From: Imbroritus primus
GTDB lineage: Bacteria > Pseudomonadota > Gammaproteobacteria > Burkholderiales > Burkholderiaceae
Length of the DNA stretch: 64,000 nucleotides
Direction of reading: 5' to 3'
Assembly: GCA_000272025.2 (NCBI GenBank)
Contig: AKCV02000015.1
Span: forward strand, 434,001 to 498,000
Shown here piece after piece: positions 8,767 to 17,253 of the stretch (positions within the stretch are counted from its first letter, which is position 1; each line of letters starts with the position of its first letter). A program made the position numbers and the translations under genes. The notes under the pieces were generated by a model. That model was not told where the DNA came from and ran no database searches. It saw nothing but the letters and a program-made list of their open reading frames with translations.

Positions 8767-9969
8767 TCAAACGCGTTCGATGACCATGGCAATGCCCTGG
8801 CCCACGCCGATGCACATCGTGCACAGCGCGTAGCGGCCGCCGGTACGGTGCAGCTGGTACATCGCGGTGGTCACCAGGCGTGCACCGCTCATGCCGAGCG
8901 GGTGCCCGAGGGCGATAGCGCCGCCATTCGGATTCACGCGGGGATCGTCATCAGCGATGCCGAGCATGCGTGTCACGGCCAGGCCTTGCGCGGCAAACGC
9001 TTCGTTCAGTTCGATCACATCCATCTGGTCGATAGTCATGCCGAGTTGCTGCAGTAGCTTCTGCGAGGCCGGTGCAGGGCCGATGCCCATCACGCGCGGT
9101 GCCACGCCGGCGGTAGCGGTACCGACGATGCGTGCCTTCGGCGTCAGGCCGTGGGTCTTGGCGGCGGCTTCGCTGGCGAGGATCAGCGCGCAGGCGCCGT
9201 CGTTCACGCCCGAGGCGTTGCCGGCCGTGACCGTGCCATCCGGACGGACCACGCCCTTGAGCTTGGCCAGTGCTTCCATGCTGGTGGCGCGCGGATGCTC
9301 GTCGCGATCCACGACAATGGCATCACCCTTGCGCTGCGGAATCGTCACCGGGCAGATTTCCTGCGCCAGCGTGCCGTCCTGCTGGGCGCGCGCGGCTTTC
9401 TCCTGGCTACGCACGGCAAACAGGTCCTGGTCTTCGCGGCTGACCTTGTAGTCGGTGGCGACATTCTCGGCGGTCTCGGGCATCGAATCCACGCCGTACT
9501 GCGCCTTCATCAGCGGATTGACGAAACGCCAGCCGATGGTGGTATCGAAGATCTCCGCGCTGCGCGAAAACGCGCTGGTCGCCTTGCCCATGACGAACGG
9601 AGCGCGGCTCATGCTTTCCACGCCGCCGGCGATCATCAGGCTGGTTTCGCCCGACTTGATGGCGCGTGCCGCGGTGCCCGTCGCATCCATGCCCGAACCG
9701 CACAGGCGATTGATGGTCGCGCCCGGCAGCGTTTCCGGCAGGCCGGCCAGCAGGGCCGACATGCGGGCGACGTTACGGTTGTCTTCACCTGCCTGGTTGG
9801 CGCAGCCGAAAATGATATCGGCTACGGCGCTCCAGTCGAGCTCCGGGTTGCGCGCCATGAGGGCACGCAGCGGCACGGCGCCGAGATCGTCTGCCCGCAC
9901 GGCCGAGAGGCTGCCGCCGTAGCGGCCGATAGGAGTGCGGATAGCGTCGCAGATAAAGGCTTCGGTCAT
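8767..9969 (-). CDS. pcaF: 3-oxoadipyl-CoA thiolase
   Basis: The 400-residue thiolase has the acyl-accepting Cys in NRLCGSGMDA (about residue 90), the catalytic His in GGAIALGHPLGMSGAR, and the second Cys in LCTMCIGVGQG. The N terminus (AFICDAIRTPIGRYGGSLS) and the segment MSRAPFVMGKA are typical of PcaF, which splits 3-oxoadipyl-CoA into succinyl-CoA and acetyl-CoA. It follows pcaI and pcaJ on the same strand by 52 bp, which supports that specificity over a general acetyl-CoA acetyltransferase. Confidence 0.93.
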   Translation of the reverse strand: MTEAFICDAIRTPIGRYGGSLSAVRADDLGAVPLRALMARNPELDWSAVADIIFGCANQAGEDNRNVARMSALLAGLPETLPGATINRLCGSGMDATGTAARAIKSGETSLMIAGGVESMSRAPFVMGKATSAFSRSAEIFDTTIGWRFVNPLMKAQYGVDSMPETAENVATDYKVSREDQDLFAVRSQEKAARAQQDGTLAQEICPVTIPQRKGDAIVVDRDEHPRATSMEALAKLKGVVRPDGTVTAGNASGVNDGACALILASEAAAKTHGLTPKARIVGTATAGVAPRVMGIGPAPASQKLLQQLGMTIDQMDVIELNEAFAAQGLAVTRMLGIADDDPRVNPNGGAIALGHPLGMSGARLVTTAMYQLHRTGGRYALCTMCIGVGQGIAMVIERV

Positions 9970-10021
9970 GGTGTCTCCAGGTTGGTCGAATGGCGGGTCT
10001 GCGCCGCCATCCGTGTTTTGA

Positions 10022-10666
10022 TTAGAGTGCTTGGTAGGTGAGCGGTACGCCGGATAGTCGAGTCAGCTCTTCGAGGCTCAGGCCTTCAACCATCTCGCGT
10101 ACCACGAAGCCCGACGGGCCGATGTCGACCACCGCCAGGTCGGTGTAGACGCGGCTCACGCAGGCCAGGCCGGTGAGCGGATAGGTGCATTTTTCCACCA
10201 GCTTGCTGACGCCAGCCTTGGTCAGGTGTTCCATCATCACGAACACCTTCTTCGCGCCGATGGCCAGGTCCATGGCACCGCCCACAGCGGGGATGGCATC
10301 CGGTTCGCCGGTATGCCAGTTCGCCAGGTCACCGTTCTGCGCAACCTGGAAGCCGCCCAGCACGCAATAGTCGAGATGGCCGCCGCGCATCATCGCGAAC
10401 GAATCTGCATGATGGAAGAACGATGCGCCATCGAGCGTGGTTACCGGCTGCTTGCCGGCGTTGATCAGGTCAGGATCCTCTTCGCCGGCAGCGGGCGGCG
10501 GGCCCATGCCGAGCAGGCCGTTTTCGGTATGCAGCACGATCTCGCGGCCGGCTGGAAGATGCGCCCCGACCATGGTCGGCATGCCGATGCCGAGATTGAC
10601 GACGGCGCCATCGGGAATGTCCTGCGCCACGCGTGCGGCCATCTGGTCACGGGTAAGACGCTTCAT
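10022..10666 (-). CDS. pcaJ: 3-oxoadipate CoA-transferase subunit B
   Basis: This 214-residue protein is the B subunit of a class-I CoA-transferase, which moves CoA from succinyl-CoA to 3-oxoadipate. The catalytic glutamate is E48 in LHTENGLLGMGP; NLGIGMPTMV and the terminal VVREMVEGLSLEEL are also family features. The start ATG 10666 overlaps the end of pcaI by 4 bp (ATGA), so the two subunits are translationally coupled. The paralogous succinyl-CoA:acetoacetate transferase ScoB is the main alternative; the adjacent pcaF and IclR gene favour PcaJ. Confidence 0.9.
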   Translation of the reverse strand: MKRLTRDQMAARVAQDIPDGAVVNLGIGMPTMVGAHLPAGREIVLHTENGLLGMGPPPAAGEEDPDLINAGKQPVTTLDGASFFHHADSFAMMRGGHLDYCVLGGFQVAQNGDLANWHTGEPDAIPAVGGAMDLAIGAKKVFVMMEHLTKAGVSKLVEKCTYPLTGLACVSRVYTDLAVVDIGPSGFVVREMVEGLSLEELTRLSGVPLTYQAL

Positions 10667-11346
10667 TGCTGACCTCCTTGCTGGGCCGAGGTGGCGACCA
10701 CGCGCTTCACGAAGATGCCCGGGGTGACGATATGTTCGGGATCGAGTTCGCCAAGTTCGACGATCTCGCTGACCTGGGCGATGGTGCACTTGGCAGCCAT
10801 GGCGATGACCGGGCCGAAATTGCGGGCCGTCTTGCGGTACACCAGGTTGCCCCAGCGGTCGCCCTTGTGTGCCCGGATCAGGCCGAAGTCAGCATGGATG
10901 GGGGTTTCGAAAACATAGGTCTGGCCGTCGATCACGCGTGTTTCCTTGCCTTCGGCGAGCAGGGTGCCCGCGCCCGTGCGCGTGAAGAAGCCGCCGATGC
11001 CGGCGCCGGCGGCACGGATGCGCTCGGCGAGGTTGCCCTGCGGCACCAGTTCCAGCTCGATCTTGCCGGCGCGGTACAGGCCGTCGAACACGTAGGAATC
11101 GGATTGGCGCGGGAAGGAGCAAATGATCTTGCGCACGCGGCCGGCCTTCAGCAGCGCGGCCAGGCCGGTTTCGCCATTGCCCGCGTTGTTGTTGACGATG
11201 GTCAGGTCGCGGGCGCCCTGGGCGATGAGGGCGTCGATCAGTTCCGATGCCATGCCGGCAGCGCCAAAGCCGCCAATCATGATGGTCGCGCCATCATGAA
11301 CGTCAGCCACGGCGGCTGCATACGAATCTACGATTTTATTGATCAC
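10663..11346 (-). CDS. pcaI: 3-oxoadipate CoA-transferase subunit A
   Basis: This 227-residue A subunit contains the CoA-binding IMIGGFGAAGMA motif near residue 27 and the segments NNNAGNGETGLAALL and GGFFTRTGAGT. I chose GTG 11346 because the resulting N terminus (MINKIVDSYAAAV) matches the usual PcaI start; an in-frame GTG at 11358 adds four unlikely residues. With PcaJ it forms the heterodimer that activates 3-oxoadipate, the last intermediate of protocatechuate and catechol degradation. Half-sites that may bind the upstream IclR regulator lie just 5' of the gene. Confidence 0.9.
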   Translation of the reverse strand: MINKIVDSYAAAVADVHDGATIMIGGFGAAGMASELIDALIAQGARDLTIVNNNAGNGETGLAALLKAGRVRKIICSFPRQSDSYVFDGLYRAGKIELELVPQGNLAERIRAAGAGIGGFFTRTGAGTLLAEGKETRVIDGQTYVFETPIHADFGLIRAHKGDRWGNLVYRKTARNFGPVIAMAAKCTIAQVSEIVELGELDPEHIVTPGIFVKRVVATSAQQGGQQ

Positions 11347-11365
11347 GGGCCTATGCACTCAAAAA

Positions 11366-11401
11366 TGTTCTTAATATGAACAAATGTTTGCTATAAGAAC
11401 A
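11366..11401 (-). promoter_or_regulatory. Candidate operator upstream of pcaIJF
   Basis: Three copies of the half-site TGTTC/GAACA occur 20-55 bp before the pcaI start: TGTTC at 11366, GAACA at 11378 and GAACA at 11397. The first two form an inverted repeat with a 7-base A/T spacer. PcaR/PcaU-type IclR regulators bind repeated half-sites in such positions, so this is the likely target of the neighbouring IclR protein. Confidence 0.45.
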
Positions 11402-11628
11402 CGATTCTAGGCACCCAACCGGGGAGCGTCAAGCCGCGTATGGTGCACGTGCGCCCGGTTCGAGTGCACGGTGAGAGGAAGATCCGCACGGGCTGTGCGT
11501 TTCCAGACGACGGGCAATATTGGAGGGAACGCTCAAGCACTTTTGGGCGCGTGTGCTGGGCCCTGTCGATCTTTGGACCGATCAATTCCAGGGATGGCGC
11601 GATTCGGGCGCCAGTTTTTGAGCGAGTG

Positions 11629-12462
11629 TCAGCGGTGCTGCAGCATGCCGCTGATATTCTGCGCAGCCTTGAGCAGCAGCGGCAGGAAGGTGTCGAGCAT
11701 CTGGCTTTCGCTGTTGCGGTTCACCATGCCGCTGATGTTGATGGCAGCGATGACGGTGCCACTGCGGTCGATGATGGGCGCGGCGATGGAGCGCAGGCTG
11801 TCTTCAAGTTCCTGCGTGGTGTACGAGTAGCCGCGCACGCGGTCGCGCGCGATGATCTGCCGCAGTGTGGGGATGTCGGTCACCGTCAGTGCTGCGAGCG
11901 GCTGGATGTCGCTCGCAGCGAGGATGGCGTCGCACTCCGCCTGCGGCAGGCCGCCCAGCAGCACGCGTCCCATCGAGGTGGCCCAGGCGGGTAGTCGGCT
12001 GCCCACCGACAGGTTCACGCGCATGATCTTGTGCGTGGCGACCCGCAGGATGTAGACGATATCGGTGCCTTCCAGCACAGAGATGGAGCAGGACTCGCCG
12101 GTATGTTCGGCAAGTGCCTCCATTTCTGGCTGCGCCAGTGCCCACAGCGGACTCGCCGACAAATAGGCGTAACCGAGGTCGAGAATCTTGGGGGTGAGGC
12201 GAAACTTGCGGCCGTCCGTATCGACGTAGCCCAGGTGTTCGAGTGTGAGCAGGATGCGGCGTGCACCGGCGCGCGTCAGGCCCGTTGCCGCGGCGACCTC
12301 GCTCAGCGTCATCTGCGGATGGCGCTCGCCGAAGGCGCGGATGACCGAGAGCCCGCGCGCGAACGACTGCACATAGCTGTCGCCAGGCTTGGGCTGGTCG
12401 GCATCGGGGAGCGGAAGGACGTTGGTGGCCACGGCAGTGTCAGGGTAGTGCGGTACAGGCAT
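11629..12462 (-). CDS. pcaR: IclR-family regulator (PcaR-like)
   Basis: This 277-residue protein has an N-terminal winged helix-turn-helix (MTLSEVAAATGLTRAGARRILLTL, about residues 51-74) and a C-terminal IclR effector domain with GRVLLGGL, RGYSYTTQELEDSLRSIA and a Cys-Ser in the ligand pocket (GESCSISVL). The extended N terminus and SFARGLSVIRAFG are typical of the PcaR/PcaU/PobR branch, which activates beta-ketoadipate genes when 3-oxoadipate or protocatechuate is present. It lies upstream of pcaI on the same strand, separated by a 282-bp gap with the candidate operator. The pcaR name rests on context. Confidence 0.82.
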   Translation of the reverse strand: MPVPHYPDTAVATNVLPLPDADQPKPGDSYVQSFARGLSVIRAFGERHPQMTLSEVAAATGLTRAGARRILLTLEHLGYVDTDGRKFRLTPKILDLGYAYLSASPLWALAQPEMEALAEHTGESCSISVLEGTDIVYILRVATHKIMRVNLSVGSRLPAWATSMGRVLLGGLPQAECDAILAASDIQPLAALTVTDIPTLRQIIARDRVRGYSYTTQELEDSLRSIAAPIIDRSGTVIAAINISGMVNRNSESQMLDTFLPLLLKAAQNISGMLQHR

Positions 12463-12728
12463 CGGGTTGGCGCGCCCGGCACGACAGCCGCAGACGCATC
12501 GGGGCGCGATTATAGCTTGCCCGGGTGTCTGCCGGTATCAGGCGGTGGGGCGAAGGCCGACACCTTGGTCGACGCTCCACATCGCGTCATGTCCGGGCAA
12601 AGCACTCACGGGGCAACCAGTATATCCCGCCGCACCTTGAGGTCAAACGGCGCGGATGTCGGCAGGACGGCGATCACGAAGACCTTCTCGCACACCATGC
12701 AGCCGCGCTGCGTTATCGAGGGCTATGC

Positions 12729-13049
12729 TCAGTGCGCGCTCGATAGTTTCATCAACGCCAGGCCCGCTACGATGAGAATGGCTGCCAGCACCCGCATCGC
12801 GCTGACCTGTTCATCAAGCACGAGAATGCCGACGAGGAACGCGCCAACCGCGCCAATGCCGGTCCAGATGGTATAGGCCGTACCCAGCGGCAAGCTGCGC
12901 ATGGAAAAGGAAAGGAGGGCAAAGCTGGCGATCATTGTCACGAGTGTGACGATGGTGGGTACGAGGCGCGTAAAGCCATGCGACTGCTTCATGGAAAACG
13001 CCCACACCACCTCAAGCAGTCCTGCAATCAACAACATGATCCAAGCCAT
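12729..13049 (-). CDS. gdx: Guanidinium exporter Gdx (SugE-type SMR protein)
   Basis: This 106-residue small multidrug resistance protein has four transmembrane helices. The signature [20 protein letters not shown] marks the SugE/Gdx branch, with the essential Glu in helix 1 (about residue 13) and the Lys and Gly-Phe absent from EmrE-type proteins. Gdx works as an antiparallel dimer that exports guanidinium in exchange for protons. The start ATG 13049 follows AAGGAG by 7 bases. The 5' leader holds two ACGR-loop hairpins of a guanidine-II riboswitch, which supports guanidinium as substrate. The EmrE-type paralogue at 19259 lacks these features. Confidence 0.93.
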   Translation of the reverse strand: MAWIMLLIAGLLEVVWAFSMKQSHGFTRLVPTIVTLVTMIASFALLSFSMRSLPLGTAYTIWTGIGAVGAFLVGILVLDEQVSAMRVLAAILIVAGLALMKLSSAH

Positions 13050-13070
13050 TTTCGGCTCCTTGTGAAAGAG

Positions 13071-13117
13071 CCGGGCCGTCCCGGACATGCAACCCAGAGT
13101 TGGGGGAGGTCGTCCTC
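13071..13117 (-). ncRNA. Guanidine-II (mini-ykkC) riboswitch
   Basis: On the minus strand, two short GC-rich hairpins stand 22-68 bases before gdx: GAGG-ACGA-CCTC (13106-13117) and CCGGG-ACGG-CCCGG (13071-13084), 21 bases apart. Paired stems with ACGR tetraloops are the defining feature of the mini-ykkC class, which dimerises through the loops on binding guanidine. The second hairpin is 8 bases from the ribosome site AAGGAG. The position suggests ligand-controlled access of the ribosome to gdx. I saw the structure directly; the class assignment is from known consensus. Confidence 0.87.
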
Positions 13118-13298
13118 GCAAGGTGGCATTGTGGCTGCGCGCACACGGGTCGTCAAGCGTACGGAGCGCATTGACCGGTCCCGTATTCCGGCAGCTCTGC
13201 ACCGCCGGGAGGGCAGACGCAAGGGCGGCGAGGCAATGCTTCCTCTGGACATTTCCGCTGGTCAACAGGGCCGTATCCCGCCGGGTAACAGGGCAATC

Positions 13299-13334
13299 TT
13301 GACACGCCTCGGTTTACGTAACAAAATAAGTTAC
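13299..13334 (+). promoter_or_regulatory. Promoter and likely operator of the Rrf2 gene
   Basis: A consensus -35 box TTGACA (13299-13304) is followed after 17 bases by CAAAAT (13322-13327). An inverted repeat GTAAC-N7-GTTAC (13318-13334) covers the -10 region and ends at the ATG of the Rrf2 gene. Transcription would begin near the start codon, and bound regulator would block it, so autorepression is likely. No ribosome site is visible, which suggests a leaderless or weakly translated message. Confidence 0.55.
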
Positions 13335-13796
13335 ATGAAAAAAGACAGTCGACTTTCCGGCGTGCTGCACGTGCTGCTGCATATGGCCGAGCACACGGGG
13401 CCCGTTACCTCCGACGTACTGGCACGGGCCATGGACACGCACCCCGTAGTGATCCGCCGCATCATGGCGGGCTTGCGCGAACAAGGCTACGTGCAATCGG
13501 GCAAGGGGCATGGCGGCGGCTGGACGCTTGCATGCGATCTGTCGCAGGTGACCCTGCGCGATGTCTACAACGGCATCGGCTGTCCTGGCCTGCTGGCCAT
13601 CGGGCATCGTACCGAAACGCCGGCTTGTCTTGTCGAGCAGGCAGTCAACGCCGCGCTGGATGCGTCCATGCAGGAAGCCGAAACACTGTTGCTGAAGCGT
13701 TTCGGCGAGGTCACGCTGGCTGCCCTGAGCGCCGATTTCCATACCCGGCTTGCTGCGCGCGGCGGCCATGATCCGGAGCATATGCATGCCATTTGA
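13335..13796 (+). CDS. Rrf2-family transcriptional regulator
   Basis: This 153-residue protein has the Rrf2 winged helix: RLSGVLHVLLHMAEH, then DVLARAMDTHPVVIRRIMAGLREQGYV and the wing GKGHGGGWTLA. It lacks the three clustered cysteines of Fe-S members (only isolated Cys appear in DLSQ...GCPG and ACLVEQ), so it belongs with YwnA-like or redox/thiol-sensing Rrf2 proteins. Its gene overlaps the following flavoprotein gene by 11 bp, so the two act together. The inverted repeat at its start codon is the probable autoregulatory site. Confidence 0.88.
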   Translation: MKKDSRLSGVLHVLLHMAEHTGPVTSDVLARAMDTHPVVIRRIMAGLREQGYVQSGKGHGGGWTLACDLSQVTLRDVYNGIGCPGLLAIGHRTETPACLVEQAVNAALDASMQEAETLLLKRFGEVTLAALSADFHTRLAARGGHDPEHMHAI

Positions 13797-14682
13797 TGCC
13801 ATCATCGTTGGGGGCAGTTTCGCGGGGTTATCCGCTGCCATGTACCTCGCGCGTGCACGCCGCACGGTGTGCGTGATCGATAGTGGTCAGCCGCGCAACC
13901 GGTTTGCTGTGCAGTCACACGGTTTCTTCGGGCAGGACGGCAGCTCGCCGCAGGCTATGCTGGAGACGGCGCGGGCGCAGGTGCTGGCCTATCCGAGTAC
14001 GTATCTGATGCACGCCCAGGTGTCGCACGTGAGTCGCGACGAGGCAGGCCTGTTCGTGGCCACGCTGGCCGACGGCACCAACGTCGATGCCCGCAAGCTG
14101 GTACTGGCCTATGGGCTGTCGGACGAGCTGCCGCCGATTGACGGTCTGGCTGAGCACTGGGGGCGTTCGGTGCTGCATTGCCCGTATTGCCATGGCTACG
14201 AATTCACCGGAAGGCAACTCGGCGTGCTGCACACCATGCCCATGTCATCCCATCAGGCCATGCTGATTGCCGAATGGGGGCCGACGGTCTACTACCTGAA
14301 TGGCGCGCCCGCACCGGAACCGGACGTTGCCGATGAGCTGCGCCGGCGTGGCGTGAGAATCGAGCCGGCGCGGCTGCGGGAGGTGCGGGGCGATGGCCAG
14401 GACCTGACAGCCGTCGTGCTGGAGGATGGACGCAGCATGCCTGTCGACGCCATGTTCCTGGGGCCTCGCACGCGCTTCAACAGCACTATTGCTACCGAGC
14501 TGGGATGCGCGGTGGACGAGCATCCGCTTGGCAGTGTTATCCGTACGGATGACTGGAAGCTGACGACCGTCCCGGGTGTTTATGCCGCGGGTGACATCAC
14601 GCGCGGCGCGCACAGCGTCACGTGGGCGAGCGCCGATGGCGTGACGGCGGGCGTGGCCGTGCACCGGGCGCTGGTGTTCTGA
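13786..14682 (+). CDS. Thioredoxin-reductase-like FAD-dependent oxidoreductase
   Basis: This 298-residue flavoprotein starts with the FAD-binding motif AIIVGGSFAGLSAAMYLARA and contains the redox pair CPYC in HCPYCHGYEF (about residue 130), as in TrxB. Near the end, GVYAAGDITRGAHSVTWASADG is the second FAD motif. The usual NADPH motif GxGxxA is replaced by GVLHTMPMSSHQA, so the donor may not be NADPH. ATG 13786 lies inside the end of the Rrf2 gene. Rrf2 plus TrxR-like pairs are seen in many proteobacteria and are thought to answer thiol or electrophile stress; the partner here is unknown. Confidence 0.86.
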   Translation: MPFDAIIVGGSFAGLSAAMYLARARRTVCVIDSGQPRNRFAVQSHGFFGQDGSSPQAMLETARAQVLAYPSTYLMHAQVSHVSRDEAGLFVATLADGTNVDARKLVLAYGLSDELPPIDGLAEHWGRSVLHCPYCHGYEFTGRQLGVLHTMPMSSHQAMLIAEWGPTVYYLNGAPAPEPDVADELRRRGVRIEPARLREVRGDGQDLTAVVLEDGRSMPVDAMFLGPRTRFNSTIATELGCAVDEHPLGSVIRTDDWKLTTVPGVYAAGDITRGAHSVTWASADGVTAGVAVHRALVF

Positions 14683-14721
14683 GATGTACGCGGGTTAGGG
14701 GTCGGCAGCTGTGTCGGCAGG

Positions 14722-15417
14722 TCAGTCCCAGTTCTCGGGGCTGCGTGCGTGCGGGTCGAGCTGGGCGAGGATATGCTTGCCGGCGTACTTGAGGTCTGCT
14801 TCGACGGCGTGGCGTGCACTGGCCGCATCACCCTTGCGGATGGCCTCGATCAGCCGCACATGCGGATGCACGGACAGCGGTTTGAAACCCTTGTTGTAGA
14901 CCAGGCGTAGCGATGGGCCACAACGCAGCCACAGCGAGCGGACCAGGCCCTCGAGGATGGGCATGCCTGCTGCACGCAGGTAGACAAAGTGGAACTGCTC
15001 GTTGCCGAACAACGCATCCACAGGGCGGCCTTCGCGCTGCGCACGAGCAACCCGCTCATGGATTTCCGCCAGCTGGTCGGCGATTGCCTCGCGGCCGTCG
15101 GGCATGGCGGCGACGGCCGCGGCAGCCATGCTTTCCAGCGTGAGCCGCAGGTTAATCGTCTCGATATAGGTTTCGGCGGTGAGGACCGGCACATAGGCCA
15201 CACCACGATCGTCGAGCTGCAGTGCGCCATCGGAGACCAGCCGCTGGATGGCGTCACGCACGGGCGTGGGGCTGATGCCAAGTTCTTCGGCAAGGGTCCG
15301 GTAGACCAGTCGACGTCCGGATTCCAGCCGGCCTTGCATGATCGCATCGCGTATTTGCTGATAGGCCCGTTCGGACAGGCTGGGTTGCCCATCGATGCGA
15401 TTGAGCGGTTGATTCAT
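14722..15417 (-). CDS. GntR-family regulator, FCD subfamily
   Basis: This 231-residue protein has an N-terminal winged helix (RAYQQIRDAIMQGRL, then LAEELGISPTPVRDAIQRL) and an all-helical FCD ligand domain with metal-ligand-type residues (FHFVYLRAAG; HPHVRLIEAI; DLKYAGKHI). FCD regulators respond to small organic acids. ATG 15417 has AAGG upstream. It stands downstream of the TctC-SDR-ThDP operon on the same strand but behind that operon's terminator, so it has its own promoter and probably controls that operon. Confidence 0.88.
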   Translation of the reverse strand: MNQPLNRIDGQPSLSERAYQQIRDAIMQGRLESGRRLVYRTLAEELGISPTPVRDAIQRLVSDGALQLDDRGVAYVPVLTAETYIETINLRLTLESMAAAAVAAMPDGREAIADQLAEIHERVARAQREGRPVDALFGNEQFHFVYLRAAGMPILEGLVRSLWLRCGPSLRLVYNKGFKPLSVHPHVRLIEAIRKGDAASARHAVEADLKYAGKHILAQLDPHARSPENWD

Positions 15418-15450
15418 CGGAATACCTTGCAGGTACGCTGTGCGCGGCAC

Positions 15451-15486
15451 AAATAAAAATACACGCTCTGACTATATCAGAGCGTG
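15451..15486 (-). terminator. Terminator of the ThDP-SDR-TctC operon
   Basis: On the minus strand a perfect 10-bp stem (CACGCTCTGA / TCAGAGCGTG, 15462-15486) with a 5-base loop is followed by a T-rich tail (TATTTTTATTT). It starts 26 bp after the TctC stop codon and separates the operon from the GntR gene. Confidence 0.87.
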
Positions 15487-15511
15487 CATCATCACTACGG
15501 CCTTGCTGCGG

Positions 15512-16462
15512 TCAATTCGAGATACGCGGAATGTTGGCTGCCTTGATGGCCGCCCCCATCTTCTGATAGCCAGATTTTAGCGCATCGCGATATTGCTCTC
15601 CGGTCAGCCCCACGGGGACGATGCCGATGTTGGTGAGCTTTTCGGCAGCATCCGGATGCTTGATGCCTTTCAGGCAGGCATCCTCCAGGCGCTTGACGGC
15701 ATCCGCCGGTGCACCGGCGCGTACGCCCAGGCCAATCCAGGAATCGACCTCGACAGGGTAGCCGGCGTCCTTCAGGGTCGGCACATCCGGTGCCATCGGC
15801 CAGCGGATCGGACTGGCCGATGCCAGCATGCGCATTTCACCGGTGGCCACGTGCGGCAGGATATCACCGGGGTTTTGCACCATCGATTCGATGTGTCCGC
15901 CCAGCAGGGCGGCGCGCACGTCGGCGCCCGAGTTGTACGGGATCTGCACGAACTTCGCGCCGGTGATGCGGCCCAGTTCGAGCAGGGCGATCAGGTTGGG
16001 CGTGGACGCACCGCCGAACGACACCCCCTTGTCCTTCTTGGCCGCCGCAATCAGGTCGTTGATGGTCTTGTGCGGCGAATCCGAACGCACTGCCACGCCA
16101 TACAGGTAGCGGCCAAAACCACAGACCCACTGGAAGTCATCCATGGTGTAGCCGACCTTCATCAGGTGCGGCGAAATGGCCTGGGTTGCGTAGGTGACCA
16201 CGCCCACGCGGTGCGGGTCTGGCGCCTGCTTGGCCAGCCACGACACCGCCATGGTGCCGAGCGCACCGGCACGGTTTTCTACCACGATCGACTTGCCGAG
16301 CTCCTTTTCCATAGCACTGGCGATGATGCGCGACGCGACGTCGGTATTGGAGCCGGCGCCATAGTTGACCGTCATGGTGAGTTCCTTCTTGGGGAAATCG
16401 GAGGCCATGGCGGGACCGGCAAACAGGGCAATCAGACTCAGGGGCAGCAGCTTGGATTTCAT
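15512..16462 (-). CDS. Bug/TctC-family periplasmic binding protein
   Basis: This 316-residue exported protein has a signal peptide ending AGPAMAS near residue 21. Family segments are MTVNYGAGSNTDVASRI, VENRAGALGTMAVSW and VQIPYNSGADVRAALLGGH. It differs from the 6899 paralogue in the ligand loops, for example VNYGAGSNTD in place of VPFSAGGTTD, so a different ligand is likely. AGGAG lies 8 bases before ATG 16462. It is the last gene of a ThDP enzyme-SDR-binding protein operon and presumably captures that pathway's substrate. Confidence 0.92.
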   Translation of the reverse strand: MKSKLLPLSLIALFAGPAMASDFPKKELTMTVNYGAGSNTDVASRIIASAMEKELGKSIVVENRAGALGTMAVSWLAKQAPDPHRVGVVTYATQAISPHLMKVGYTMDDFQWVCGFGRYLYGVAVRSDSPHKTINDLIAAAKKDKGVSFGGASTPNLIALLELGRITGAKFVQIPYNSGADVRAALLGGHIESMVQNPGDILPHVATGEMRMLASASPIRWPMAPDVPTLKDAGYPVEVDSWIGLGVRAGAPADAVKRLEDACLKGIKHPDAAEKLTNIGIVPVGLTGEQYRDALKSGYQKMGAAIKAANIPRISN

Positions 16463-16500
16463 GCGTTGTCTCCTCTTATAGTGTGTCGTGGTAGTGCAGG

Positions 16501-17253
16501 TCAGTTCATGTAGACGCCGCCCGTGACATCCAGGCAGCTGCCCGTGATGTACGACGCGCCGGGTGATACCAGAAACTCGATGGATGCTGCAATCTCGTCC
16601 GCCGAGGCAAACCGGCCAGCCGGAATGGCGGCCTTGGCCTGCGCCAGCAGGTCGGCATTGGTGGCTGCACACATCGGCGTATCGACGCGCCCCGGCGCAA
16701 CGCAATTGACGGTCACGCCGTGCTTGGCGTAGATGCCGGCCAACGCGCGGCTGGCGCCGATCAACCCTGCCTTGGATGCATGGTATTCGAGCCCGGCCGG
16801 CGGCACGTGCATGCGTCCGGCTCGCGATGCCACGTTGACGACCCGGCCGTAGCCGGCCTTGGCCATCTGCGGCACGATTTCGCGGCACATCACCATCGGG
16901 GCAACGAGGTTGACGCGGTGCAGCCGCTCCCATGCATCGATGTCGAGATCCTCGAGCGGAATCGGGCCGCCATTCACTTTCAGCGTCATGCCGGCGCAAT
17001 TCACCAGGATGGCACAACCTTGCAGCTTGTCGAGCGCATCGCGTGCCACGCGCTTGAGATCGGCTTCGATGGCCAGATCTGCGGTGCCCGCCCAGACCTG
17101 GGTACCGTGGGCCGATAATGCATCGGCCACCTTGAAGATCTCTTCGCTGCGATCGGTGAGGTACAGGGGGTGGCCTGCCTGGGCCATGCGTTGCGCGAGT
17201 GCGAGACCGATGCCGCTGGCGGCGCCGGTGATGAGGGCAGTGTGTGGCTTCAT
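16501..17253 (-). CDS. Short-chain dehydrogenase/reductase
   Basis: This 250-residue SDR has TGAASGIG for NAD(P) binding, NCAGM in place of the usual NNAG, and the catalytic YHASK with a Ser in NVASRAG. The start ATG 17253 overlaps the stop of the ThDP-enzyme gene by 4 bp, so the two are translationally coupled and probably act in one pathway: the ThDP enzyme could make or break a C-C bond and the SDR reduce or oxidise the hydroxy/keto product. The substrate is unknown. Confidence 0.9.
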   Translation of the reverse strand: MKPHTALITGAASGIGLALAQRMAQAGHPLYLTDRSEEIFKVADALSAHGTQVWAGTADLAIEADLKRVARDALDKLQGCAILVNCAGMTLKVNGGPIPLEDLDIDAWERLHRVNLVAPMVMCREIVPQMAKAGYGRVVNVASRAGRMHVPPAGLEYHASKAGLIGASRALAGIYAKHGVTVNCVAPGRVDTPMCAATNADLLAQAKAAIPAGRFASADEIAASIEFLVSPGASYITGSCLDVTGGVYMN

